NCBI GenBank assembly: GCA_003505715.1
Contig: DNXU01000494.1
Span: 17,387-23,205 of the forward strand
Direction: 5' to 3'
DNA from: Cyanobacteria bacterium UBA8803
GTDB taxonomy: Bacteria > Cyanobacteriota > Cyanobacteriia > Cyanobacteriales > Coleofasciculaceae
Length of the DNA stretch: 5,819 bases
Shown here: positions 1 through 5,819 of the stretch, piece by piece
Position numbering within the stretch: the first letter of the stretch is position 1
How the letters are laid out: the number at the start of each line of letters is the position of its first letter
The notes under the pieces: model-generated
What the model was told of the DNA's origin: nothing
The model's database searches: none
The model's input: only the letters and a program-made list of their open reading frames with translations
Translations under genes and position numbers: made by a program

Positions 1-93
1 TTGAGGGATGAGGGTTTGAGGGTTTGAGGGTTTGAGGGTTTGAGGGATGAGGGTTTGAGGGTTTGAGGGTGGGAGGGATGAGGGGGAGAGAGG
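1..93. repeat. G-rich 7-8 bp tandem repeat array (TTTGAGGG / ATGAGGG)
   Basis: The array reads, in order, TTGAGGG, ATGAGGG, four TTTGAGGG, ATGAGGG, two TTTGAGGG, TGGGAGGG, ATGAGGG and a decayed tail to about 93. It may continue left beyond the window. Two unit types (8-bp TTTGAGGG and 7-bp ATGAGGG) are interleaved. It carries GGG tracts separated mostly by four or five bases, all on the plus strand. Short tandemly repeated 7-mers between genes are well known in cyanobacteria, so this is most likely a slippage-prone intergenic repeat. There is no unique spacer between units, so it is not a CRISPR. It ends 46 bp before the DedA-family start codon. Confidence 0.9.
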
Positions 94-100
94 TTTTCAT

Positions 101-106
101 TATGAT
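101..106 (+). promoter_or_regulatory. Candidate -10 element for the DedA-family gene
   Basis: TATGAT matches the sigma-70 -10 consensus at five of six positions and lies 33 bp before the ATG at 140. There is no recognisable -35: the position 17 bp upstream falls in the repeat array (ATGAGG). The call rests on one hexamer in an AT-rich stretch and is weak. Confidence 0.25.
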
Positions 107-139
107 ATAAGTGTGAATCTCTGTAACAACCCAACTTAA

Positions 140-766
140 ATGTCCCTTGAATTCTTATCGCTGGAGACTATCCACGAAATTGCCCGCCAATACGGTTACT
201 GGGCAGTTTTTTTAGGCATTTTGTTAGAAAATCTCGGTCTTCCCATCCCAGGCGAAACTGTAACCCTAGTCGGAGGGTTCTTGGCTGGCAGCGGTCAGCT
301 AAATTATTGGTTAGTTCTAGCTAGTGCTAGTGGTGGTGCTGTCTTAGGTGGCACCTGTGGTTACTGGATTGGTCGATATGGCGGTTGGCCTTTACTGGTT
401 AAGGTCGGTAAGTTTTTTGGTATCCATGAAGCCAAGCTAGAACAAGTGCGAACCGAATTTAGTGAAAATGCCAGTAAGGCAGTTTTCGCTGGTCGTTTTA
501 TCGCCCTGCTGCGGATTGTGGCTAGTCCCTTAGCTGGAATTGCTAACATGCCCTTTTGGAAATTTATGCTCTATAACTTTGCTGGAGCAGCGGCATGGGG
601 TGCCGTAATGGTATCGTTGGCCTTTTTTGCTGGACAGGTTATACCCCTCGAAAAATTGCTAGGTTGGGTGGCTAAATTTGGGGTAGTTGCTTTGATTTTA
701 GTGGTAGCTTGGTTCGCCGTTCCTATCTGGTTAGAGTCTCGCCAATTGCAAGATCCAAAACAGTAA
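140..766 (+). CDS. DedA-family (SNARE-associated/VTT domain) inner membrane protein
   Basis: This is a polytopic membrane protein of 208 aa, the usual length for the DedA family. Members are needed for envelope integrity and proton-motive-force balance, and several are now linked to lipid-carrier or phospholipid flipping; the substrate of this one cannot be read from sequence. Family marks are visible: an acidic residue and the GLPIPGE loop at 30-39, GYWIGR at 74-79, the F-x-GRF motif at 116-120 followed by R125, the AG at 132-133, and N146-x-x-GA leading to W153. Hydrophobic stretches lie near 20-50, 56-76, 121-135, 143-167 and 178-197. The first two contain the short re-entrant pattern expected in this family. 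The ATG at 140 has no Shine-Dalgarno in front, which is common in cyanobacteria, and the N-terminus has the expected distance to the first motif. It is a single gene converging on argG, with a tandem repeat just upstream. The family call is firm; the precise role is unknown. Confidence 0.93.
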   Translation: MSLEFLSLETIHEIARQYGYWAVFLGILLENLGLPIPGETVTLVGGFLAGSGQLNYWLVLASASGGAVLGGTCGYWIGRYGGWPLLVKVGKFFGIHEAKLEQVRTEFSENASKAVFAGRFIALLRIVASPLAGIANMPFWKFMLYNFAGAAAWGAVMVSLAFFAGQVIPLEKLLGWVAKFGVVALILVVAWFAVPIWLESRQLQDPKQ

Positions 767-769
767 TAG

Positions 770-835
770 TTTGTAGTAGGCACTTTAGTGCCTGAAAAGG
801 CTGGTATCTCCTCGCACTAAAGTCCTTACTACAAA
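770..835. repeat. 22-bp near-perfect inverted repeat between convergent genes; possible bidirectional terminator
   Basis: The arms at 770-791 and 814-835 are complementary except at two positions, around a 22-bp loop. The left arm contains a second, smaller hairpin, GGCAC-TTTA-GTGCC (779-792). The element begins 3 bp after the DedA-family stop and ends 14 bp before the argG stop, so it would fold in both transcripts. There is no clean U-run after either arm, which argues against a textbook intrinsic terminator. The TTTGTAGTA...GCACTAAAG style resembles small palindromic elements I associate with cyanobacterial intergenic regions, but copies elsewhere in this genome cannot be checked here. Confidence 0.75.
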
Positions 836-849
836 GGGAACTCCCTAAA

Positions 850-2052
850 TTACTGCCCTATTTTCTGAGACCAAATGCGAGTGGGCAGTCCCCAAACGTA
901 GATGAAGCCTTCAGCAGCTTTGTGATCGAACTGGTCTTCAGAGGTGTAGGTGGCTAGTTCTGGGGTGTAGAGGGAATTGTTGGACTGACGCCCGACAATG
1001 GTAGCATTGCCCTTAAAGAGTTTTACCCGTACTGTCCCCGATACCCGCTCTTGAGTTTTTTGGATGAAGGCATCTAAGGCACCTTTCAGGGGACTGTACC
1101 ACAGTCCTTTGTAAATAAGTTGACCGTAGGTGTCTTCAATGCCACGCTTATACTGGCTAACATCTGCCGTTAGAGTCAGGCTCTCCAAGTCGCGATGGGC
1201 GTGGATTAAGGTTAATAGGGCGGGGACTTCATAGATTTCTCTAGATTTGATACCTACCAGGCGGTTCTCGACCATATCAATCCGTCCAATGCCGTGATTT
1301 CCCGCTAACTGATTGAGTTGACCGATCAAGGCAACGGGATCGAGTGCTTGGCCGTTAAGGGTAGTGGGAATGCCGCACTCAAACCCAATTTCTACATACT
1401 CTGGCTCATTCGGAGTATCTGCGATCGCCTTGGTCATCAAATAAATTTCTTCTGGCGGTTCTGCGGCAGGATCTTCTAGCACCCCAGCCTCAATACTGCG
1501 TCCGAGCAGGTTGCGGTCAATACTATAGGGAGAGGATTTTTTGACAGGCGCGGGAATACCGAAGCGCTCACCGTAGGCGATCGCATCCTCGCGACTGAAA
1601 CCCCATTCGCGAGCGGGTGCTAGCACTTTCAATTTAGGATCGAGTGCCATAATCGACACGTCGAACCGCACCTGATCGTTCCCCTTACCAGTACAACCGT
1701 GAGCTACAGCATCGGCACCATATTTGTGAGCAGCCTCAACCAGCAACTTGGCAATTAGGGGTCGAGCCAGCGCTGTTGATAGAGGATAGCGATTTTCATA
1801 CAGTGTATTGGCTTGAATCGCCGGAAAGGCATAATCTTTGACAAAGCTCTCGGTCGCATCCACAACCAGGGATTCTGCGGCACCTGATTTCAAGGCTTTT
1901 TGTTGAATTGGACCGAGTTCATCTCCCTGACCCAAATCTGCGGCCAGAGCAATCACGTCCTTAACGCCCCACTCTTCTTTAAGATAAGGGATGCATACGG
2001 AGGTATCCACTCCCCCTGAATAGGCTAGTACAACTTTTTCAGCGCGACCCAT
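850..2052 (-). CDS. argG: Argininosuccinate synthase
   Basis: The enzyme is cytosolic and joins citrulline and aspartate, using ATP cleaved to AMP and PPi, to give argininosuccinate. This is the penultimate step of arginine synthesis. At 400 aa it is full length for the family. The PP-loop nucleotide motif AYSGGVDTS is at residues 10-18, the conserved [13 protein letters not shown] segment at 118-130, and the [22 protein letters not shown] region at 255-276, beside the citrulline/aspartate site. The start [14 protein letters not shown] places the PP-loop where it belongs. A purine-rich AGGGTG at 2061-2066 lies 8 bp before the ATG and could serve as a weak ribosome binding site. The gene converges on the DedA-family gene and lies 211 bp downstream of the DUF4242-like gene on the same strand. 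A hairpin and its own candidate promoter in that gap suggest a separate transcription unit. Two HIP1 octamers (1421, 1577) lie inside it. No disruption is seen. Confidence 0.98.
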   Translation of the reverse strand: MGRAEKVVLAYSGGVDTSVCIPYLKEEWGVKDVIALAADLGQGDELGPIQQKALKSGAAESLVVDATESFVKDYAFPAIQANTLYENRYPLSTALARPLIAKLLVEAAHKYGADAVAHGCTGKGNDQVRFDVSIMALDPKLKVLAPAREWGFSREDAIAYGERFGIPAPVKKSSPYSIDRNLLGRSIEAGVLEDPAAEPPEEIYLMTKAIADTPNEPEYVEIGFECGIPTTLNGQALDPVALIGQLNQLAGNHGIGRIDMVENRLVGIKSREIYEVPALLTLIHAHRDLESLTLTADVSQYKRGIEDTYGQLIYKGLWYSPLKGALDAFIQKTQERVSGTVRVKLFKGNATIVGRQSNNSLYTPELATYTSEDQFDHKAAEGFIYVWGLPTRIWSQKIGQ

Positions 2053-2080
2053 TAATTTCTCACCCTGGAAAACGGTAAAG

Positions 2081-2091
2081 AGAATATTCTA
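2081..2091 (-). promoter_or_regulatory. Candidate argG -10 element and overlapping palindrome
   Basis: On the minus strand, TAGAAT (2091-2086) matches the -10 consensus at five of six positions and would give an argG leader of roughly 25-30 bases. It overlaps a perfect 10-bp palindrome, AGAATATTCT (2081-2090), which could be an operator or chance in AT-rich DNA. No convincing -35 lies 16-18 bp upstream, and no NtcA-type GTA-N8-TAC site was found. Confidence 0.25.
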
Positions 2092-2141
2092 TCCGGTTCT
2101 CTTCATTTGTGTGTAGGGAGAAGGGTGAAATGCCGTTAGAT

Positions 2142-2165
2142 GTTAGGACATGGACTTGTCCTAAC
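2142..2165. terminator. Perfect 9-bp hairpin between the regulator operon and argG
   Basis: GTTAGGACA (2142-2150) and TGTCCTAAC (2157-2165) are exact reverse complements around a 6-base loop. The hairpin lies 99 bp past the stop of the DUF4242-like gene and about 90 bp before the argG ATG, and it overlaps the stop of the possible small membrane ORF. It could end the upstream operon. However, no U-run follows it on the minus strand, so a protein-binding operator or a 3'-end stabilising stem is equally possible. The inverted repeat itself is certain; its function is inferred. Confidence 0.45.
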
Positions 2166-2292
2166 TGTAATAGTCATCACGATAGAGATGAAAACTTAAG
2201 TCTATTAAAAATATTACTAACAACAACAACGCTGCAATCAATATCAGACCAATTAACCGTAATCTAAAAGCTCTCTGCGTCAGATTCCACAA
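2161..2292 (-). CDS. Possible small single-span membrane peptide (43 aa, TTG start)
   Basis: This frame lies one base off the DUF4242-like gene and continues past its stop to a TAG at 2163-2161. From the TTG at 2292 it encodes a basic N-terminus (QRAFRLR), one strongly hydrophobic segment of about 19 residues rich in Leu, Ile and Ala, and a polar tail ending HLYRDDYYS. That arrangement fits a small membrane peptide with its basic end inside the cell. There is no ATG and no good Shine-Dalgarno before the TTG, and AT-rich intergenic DNA can produce hydrophobic frames by chance. An alternative is that the segment is a C-terminal extension of the upstream gene reached by a +1 shift at TTT-TAG (2269-2264). 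Treat it as a candidate only. Confidence 0.22.
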   Translation of the reverse strand: MWNLTQRAFRLRLIGLILIAALLLLVIFLIDLSFHLYRDDYYS

Positions 2293-2530
2293 TGTTAGCG
2301 ACCCAAACTCGTTCAACCGAATAACCTGCTTGACGGTAAGCTTCTCGCACGGTGTCCGCGTCTGTGGCTTCGAGTTCACAGATGGTGCGACGGCGATCGC
2401 GAGACACAAAAGAACGCAGCCAGCGCACGTTACGGGCTACCAGGCAGGGATTGGGGACTTTAATTTCAAACTGGAGAAATTCCTCAGTTAAAGGAGGATT
2501 ATGGGTAGCTTCAACCAAAACGCGAACCAT
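2264..2530 (-). CDS. Small DUF4242-like (SCO4226-type, ferredoxin-like fold) protein
   Basis: This is an 88-aa soluble protein with no signal peptide. The pattern of an N-terminal strand (MVRVLVEATH), a helix after LTEEFLQ, then VRWLRSFVSRD (35-45), a CELEATDADTVREAYRQAG strand-helix unit (51-69) and a final YSVERVWV strand (70-77) fits DUF4242. That family has a small alpha/beta fold and includes a nickel-binding Streptomyces protein, SCO4226. Only one His (10) and two Cys (29, 51) are present, so metal binding should not be assumed. The start is placed at the ATG at 2530 because AGGAG lies 7 bp upstream; a TTG at 2551 would add seven residues and overlap the regulator gene but lacks such a site. 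The gene begins 10 bp after the regulator stop and so is very probably its operon partner. The role is unknown; a ligand sensor or accessory for the regulator is a guess. Confidence 0.85.
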   Translation of the reverse strand: MVRVLVEATHNPPLTEEFLQFEIKVPNPCLVARNVRWLRSFVSRDRRRTICELEATDADTVREAYRQAGYSVERVWVANIVESDAESF

Positions 2531-2537
2531 AAGATAA

Positions 2538-2542
2538 CTCCT
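2538..2542 (-). promoter_or_regulatory. Shine-Dalgarno AGGAG overlapping the regulator stop codon
   Basis: Minus-strand TAGGAG contains both the TAG stop of the regulator (2543-2541) and the AGGAG ribosome binding site of the DUF4242-like gene, with a 7-base spacer (TTATCTT) to the ATG at 2530. It decides the start of the small gene and suggests that ribosomes ending on the regulator re-initiate on its partner. It contrasts with the regulator and DedA genes, which show no such site. Confidence 0.75.
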
Positions 2543-5500
2543 ATCGCTCAACTACATAACCTTTGGTGGGGGAACATCTTTTCAGGGCACTGTCGGCAGC
2601 CACTAGAGCTTGAGCAGCCCGATGGGACACGTAGTCGCTGGTGCAAACACTCAGTACCTGTTCTTTAACACACTGTTGGATCTGACGCAGTTCTTCAGCT
2701 GCTTTTTGGGGTTGACCAGCTGCGATCAGCGCTTGAACCAACATTGCCCCGGCTAAGGTAATATCGTTCGGGTGCTGGACAACACGAGCAGACTCAAGAG
2801 CCGCAGCAGCATGGTCAAATGCCTGATTGATACGATTCCAGTTTAAATCGACCTGCGCTGCACTGCTTAGAACGTAACTCAGTTTGCGGGGGGCATCGAT
2901 GGAGTGTAATTCATGGATGCCAACAGCAAGATTAGGGGCAGCAGATTCTGGGGAACGGATGTAATAAGCTAATGCTTGGAGGGCACGGGCAAAGGGAGCT
3001 TCACTACCTTCGCCCATTTTCTCAGCGATTGGGATTAGCTCCTGACAATGAGCGATCGCATCCTCCACTGCTTCCGCTTCTAAATCAACTATGACTAAGG
3101 CGGTCAAACTTATGCAAATTTGTGGATAATCTTGAGCAGCAGTTGCCATTTGGTAGGCTTCGGTTAAGGCGCAACGGGCAGCTTCTTGCTCACCGCGAAA
3201 GCGAAAAACACAGCCCAGTCCGTAGGGGATGTCAGGCAGGTTAGCACCCACCCGATCCGCTAAGGACTTGGCTTCTAGCAACAATGCTTGAGCCCGATCC
3301 ATGTCTCGCTCCATAGTGGTCAAGCACGAACCGCTAATTGCTAAGATGCGAGCGCTATGACTAGGATGTACCATTCGTCCCCGGTCGGCAGCGTCCAAGG
3401 AGTAGGAATGCAGGTTAGCCAATTGATTATGGTTGTAGTTCAGCACCAGCAAAGCCTCAATGCCATTGGTTTCAGCTTCTTGCAATTCTAATGCTTGGGC
3501 GGTGCGAATACCCTCTTTGAGGGCTTGCTCAACTGTAGATACTGCCTCAATGCTGACCCCAATGACAACCTGAGTCTTGAGGAGTTGCATCTGTAGTGGC
3601 AAGCCAATACTGGGAGCTAAATGGTGGCAGTGATTCAACCCCTGCTGAGTTAGCTCATTGGCTTCTGCGTAGGCAAAAATTTGCAAGCATTGCTGTGCTG
3701 CCTGGAGGGAGGCGGTTGCTGCCAACTCGTGGTTTTTGCCAAGGGAGGCGTGACGTGCAACTTCACCGATTAGATCGGGATTGCTCTGAGCGAGTTGCTC
3801 CAGATGCTGGGCAATCTGCCAATGCATCAGCCGCAGCCGGGGAGCAGATACCGTTTGATACACCACCTGCCGTACCAAATCGTGGGCAAAGTCGTAGCGA
3901 TCACCATCTCTGGCAGCACTAGGACGAATAATCCCAGCTGCTTCCAACTGCTCCAAGGCATTGAGTAACAGGTTTACAGAACAGTTGGACACTTGAGCTA
4001 GCAGCATCGGCTCAAACTGACGACCTAGGGCAGCAGCCCAAGGTAGCAAGGTTTGGGCTTTATCCTCCAGAGTTTTTAGCCTATCGGCAATCAATGCTTG
4101 CAGGTTGGTGAGGTCTACCTGTCCCTGACGGTGAAAGGCACGTACAGCTTCTAGGGCAAATAGGGGATTGCCGCCGCTGTCGCTGTAGATGCGATCGCCA
4201 TTAATCGAGCTATCCACAATACGGATCAGATCTTGAATGGCAGCTCGATCTAGGGGTGGGAGAACTAACTCCTGAAGCAGATGCTCTCGACGGAGGGTTT
4301 GGGTGAGTGTGGCAGCGGCTGGATTTTGCTGAAGTTCCTGAATGCGAGCGCTGCAAGCAAACCGGATTGAGGTGGAGCGCAAGAGCCGGATGCCATAGTG
4401 TAGTAGGGACACCGATGCTTCGTCTAGCCACTGGATGTCGTCAAAAATCGCCACCATCAGGGTTGTAGACTCTGCCAGTTGAGACAGTAGGGTGATCGCA
4501 GCATCGAAGAGGCGTCCCCGATCTTCTAACGGTGCTAAGGGACGCCCGATTTCAGGAAGAAGTGAGCCTAACTCTGGAGGTAGCTCCGGCAGCGAGTCCA
4601 GCGCTAGCCCTCGTAGGGCATCAATCCAAGCTCCGTAGGGGCGCAGTGTCTCTGCCTCAAATCCCCGCCCCTGTAAAACCAAGCCTTGGCGCTGTTGTAC
4701 TGTTAAAGCCAACTCTTCTAATAGCCGCGTTTTGCCAATACCTGGTTCTCCTAAGATTAACAGCACCTCTGATTTGTCTTGTTTAGCAGTTGCCGACAGC
4801 CAGGACTGGATCGACTGCCACTCGACCTGTCGCCCTACCAGCGCTGGCAAATTGGGCGATCGCTGTGGTTTCGGCACTTGAATTGGGAAAGCTGAGCGTG
4901 GATGAGGGGGCGAGATGGGTGTATCGGTGATGAGTAACTGCTGATAGAGCGCCTGGGTTGTAGAACTGGGGTCGATGCCCATTTCCTCTCGCAGGACGGT
5001 CATGCACTGGTGGTAGACCTGGAGTGCAGCTGCCCGATCGCCATTAGCACTGTGCGATCGCATTAATGCTTGATAGCCCACCTCATGCAATGGATTTAGC
5101 CGTAAAAGTTGGGATGCTAAGGGAATTACAGCAGCATACTCTCGCTGCTGTTCTAGAATTTGGCTCAACCGCTCAATGGCTTGTAGTGCCTGTTGATAAA
5201 ACTGCTCTCGTAGGGGCAAAATCCAATCGTCGTCGCAGGACGGGAATAAATCACCCTGGTACAACTGAGCGACCTGTTCCAAATGCGATCGCTCGATAGT
5301 GAGGTTGTTGGCTTGAAGTGCCTTACCTGCCTGACATAAATTGCCTTCAAACTCCGCCACGTCTACTTGGCTGGGACTGTTCGGTAACCATTGCAATGTC
5401 TTAGTTTCAATTTGAAGACACTCATCCACCAGGGGCAGCAACTGGCGCAGGCGATAAAGCTCTCGGCGTAAGCTAGTTTTCGCCTGCTCGTCCGGTAAAT

Positions 5501-5660
5501 CAGGCCATAGGGCAAAGGCAATCTGCTGACGCTGTTGAGGTCTGCCCCGATGCAAGACTAGATAGGCGAGGAGAGCCTGTTGCCGTTCTGCACTGACAGC
5601 CGTAATTGGCTCACCGTTAAAAGTAAGGCAAAAACGACCGAAAAGTTCTAAATACAGCAT
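2541..5660 (-). CDS. BTAD/SARP-type transcriptional regulator with STAND-like AAA ATPase and helical-repeat C-terminus
   Basis: This 1039-aa cytosolic protein is built like a large AfsR/SARP-type signal-integrating regulator. Residues 1-95 are a winged-helix DNA-binding region (LELFGRF start, LLAYLVLHRGRP, ALWPD, recognition-helix-like KTSLRRELYRLRQLLP). Residues 98-243 are a bacterial transcriptional activation domain (VDVAEFEG, LYQGDLFP, REEMGIDP). A Pro-rich linker (248-272) leads to an AAA_16/STAND-type ATPase: VGRQ at 275-278, Walker A GEPGIGKT at 304-311, Walker B-like VAIFDD at 403-408 followed by IQWLDEAS, and GNPLFALE at 497-504. FAHDLVRQVVYQT (591-603) ends the winged-helix part of the module. 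From about 640 to the end are Ala-rich helical repeats like divergent TPRs, probably the ligand- or partner-sensing part. There is no C-terminal LuxR HTH and no membrane segment. The ATG at 5660 is the only plausible start, since an in-frame TGA lies at 5690-5688; it has no Shine-Dalgarno. The target genes are unknown; the first candidate is its own operon with the DUF4242-like gene. Confidence 0.93.
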   Translation of the reverse strand: MLYLELFGRFCLTFNGEPITAVSAERQQALLAYLVLHRGRPQQRQQIAFALWPDLPDEQAKTSLRRELYRLRQLLPLVDECLQIETKTLQWLPNSPSQVDVAEFEGNLCQAGKALQANNLTIERSHLEQVAQLYQGDLFPSCDDDWILPLREQFYQQALQAIERLSQILEQQREYAAVIPLASQLLRLNPLHEVGYQALMRSHSANGDRAAALQVYHQCMTVLREEMGIDPSSTTQALYQQLLITDTPISPPHPRSAFPIQVPKPQRSPNLPALVGRQVEWQSIQSWLSATAKQDKSEVLLILGEPGIGKTRLLEELALTVQQRQGLVLQGRGFEAETLRPYGAWIDALRGLALDSLPELPPELGSLLPEIGRPLAPLEDRGRLFDAAITLLSQLAESTTLMVAIFDDIQWLDEASVSLLHYGIRLLRSTSIRFACSARIQELQQNPAAATLTQTLRREHLLQELVLPPLDRAAIQDLIRIVDSSINGDRIYSDSGGNPLFALEAVRAFHRQGQVDLTNLQALIADRLKTLEDKAQTLLPWAAALGRQFEPMLLAQVSNCSVNLLLNALEQLEAAGIIRPSAARDGDRYDFAHDLVRQVVYQTVSAPRLRLMHWQIAQHLEQLAQSNPDLIGEVARHASLGKNHELAATASLQAAQQCLQIFAYAEANELTQQGLNHCHHLAPSIGLPLQMQLLKTQVVIGVSIEAVSTVEQALKEGIRTAQALELQEAETNGIEALLVLNYNHNQLANLHSYSLDAADRGRMVHPSHSARILAISGSCLTTMERDMDRAQALLLEAKSLADRVGANLPDIPYGLGCVFRFRGEQEAARCALTEAYQMATAAQDYPQICISLTALVIVDLEAEAVEDAIAHCQELIPIAEKMGEGSEAPFARALQALAYYIRSPESAAPNLAVGIHELHSIDAPRKLSYVLSSAAQVDLNWNRINQAFDHAAAALESARVVQHPNDITLAGAMLVQALIAAGQPQKAAEELRQIQQCVKEQVLSVCTSDYVSHRAAQALVAADSALKRCSPTKGYVVER

Positions 5661-5764
5661 GGCAAAGAGTAGATCCTGGCTAGTTAATCACCGCAGATAT
5701 CACAAACGCCGACTTTTAATGGTAACGCTAATCAGACAAACCAGAAGAAAAATTTCAGGAAGAT

Positions 5765-5804
5765 GGTAGGGTGTAGGGAAGATTGACCAACACCCCACCC
5801 CACC
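5765..5804. repeat. G/C-rich inverted repeat upstream of the regulator
   Basis: GGTAGGGTG (5765-5773) pairs with CACCCCACC (5796-5804) with one mismatch, which becomes a G-U pair in minus-strand RNA, around a 22-base loop. It lies about 105 bp before the regulator ATG. It could be the terminator of a gene beyond the window, as a T-rich run (ATTTTTCTT) follows some 12 bases later on the minus strand, or a remnant of a GGGGTG-type intergenic repeat. The rest of 5661-5764 holds the regulator leader; a promoter there is not convincing (a TTACCA with a poor -10 at 17 bp). Confidence 0.4.
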
Positions 5805-5819
5805 TGAATCGCGAGGGGC

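Larger units (their letters stand above)
1421..5292. repeat. HIP1 octamers GCGATCGC, eight dispersed copies
   Basis: Exact copies start at 1421, 1577, 2393, 3052, 4191, 4856, 5054 and 5285, all inside coding sequence: two in argG, one in the DUF4242-like gene and five in the regulator. Random expectation for an 8-mer in this length is about 0.09. HIP1 is a hallmark of many cyanobacterial chromosomes, and this is the strongest taxonomic signal in the window. The span given only encloses the copies; it is not a continuous element. Confidence 0.95.

Noticed and set aside
1..93. CRISPR array or telomere-like end
   Set aside because: Units are 7-8 bp with no spacers, and unique chromosomal DNA follows directly. 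Resemblance of TTTGAGGG to eukaryotic telomere units is coincidental in a bacterial context.
361..783. Minus-strand frames opposite the DedA-family gene
   Set aside because: They are shadows of a clear membrane protein, with no motif or plausible start signal.
2111..2128. GTGTAGGGA shared with 5771-5779 as a dispersed repeat
   Set aside because: Only nine bases match and the flanks differ; this is too short to call a repeat.
2161..2409. Full 82-codon minus-strand frame from a TTG at 2409 as one gene
   Set aside because: Its first two-thirds overlap the DUF4242-like gene in another frame, the start is a TTG without a ribosome binding site, and that part shows no protein-like pattern. Only the 3' hydrophobic part is kept as a candidate.
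2531..2551. TTG at 2551 as the start of the DUF4242-like gene
   Set aside because: The ATG at 2530 has AGGAG at ideal spacing and gives the N-terminal strand expected for the family; the seven extra residues have no support.
3596..3922. Plus-strand open frame of 108 codons inside the regulator
   Set aside because: It is antisense to an intact, domain-rich coding sequence and has low-complexity composition. The same applies to shorter frames at 4532-4786, 5066-5299 and, in another minus-strand frame, 4210-4431.
5661..5764. Sigma-70 promoter for the regulator (TTACCA, 17 bp, TGATAT)
   Set aside because: The -35 matches four of six positions but the -10 only three; this is not better than chance in AT-rich DNA.

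Overview
The window looks like chromosomal DNA from a cyanobacterium. It holds eight copies of the octamer GCGATCGC (HIP1) where about 0.1 would be expected at random. It also has a G-rich 7-8 bp tandem repeat and a dispersed-looking inverted repeat between genes, both typical of cyanobacterial intergenic DNA. The ArgG and DedA proteins read as ordinary cyanobacterial family members. The genus cannot be fixed from the sequence.

Layout, left to right. Positions 1-93 are a degenerate TTTGAGGG/ATGAGGG tandem array, followed by a short leader and a plus-strand DedA-family membrane protein (140-766). An 83-bp gap with a 22+22 bp near-palindrome (770-835) separates it from the convergent minus-strand argG (850-2052), encoding argininosuccinate synthase. 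Reading leftwards on the minus strand from the right end, a 1039-aa BTAD/SARP-type regulator with a STAND-like ATPase domain (2541-5660) is followed after 10 bp by an 88-aa DUF4242-like protein (2264-2530). The Shine-Dalgarno sequence of the small gene overlaps the stop codon of the regulator, so the two are almost certainly one operon and probably translationally coupled. Just after the small gene, in the +1 frame, is a short open frame encoding one hydrophobic helix. It ends inside a perfect 9-bp hairpin (2142-2165) that separates this operon from argG.

DedA and ArgG are housekeeping genes. The part most likely to repay attention is the regulator/DUF4242 operon and its 3' end: a possible small membrane peptide or +1-frameshift extension, then the hairpin. 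No phage, transposase, CRISPR, tRNA or rRNA was seen. No stretch over 300 bp lacks a gene. The longest gaps are 2053-2263 (argG leader, hairpin, possible peptide) and 5661-5819 (regulator leader and a G/C-rich inverted repeat).
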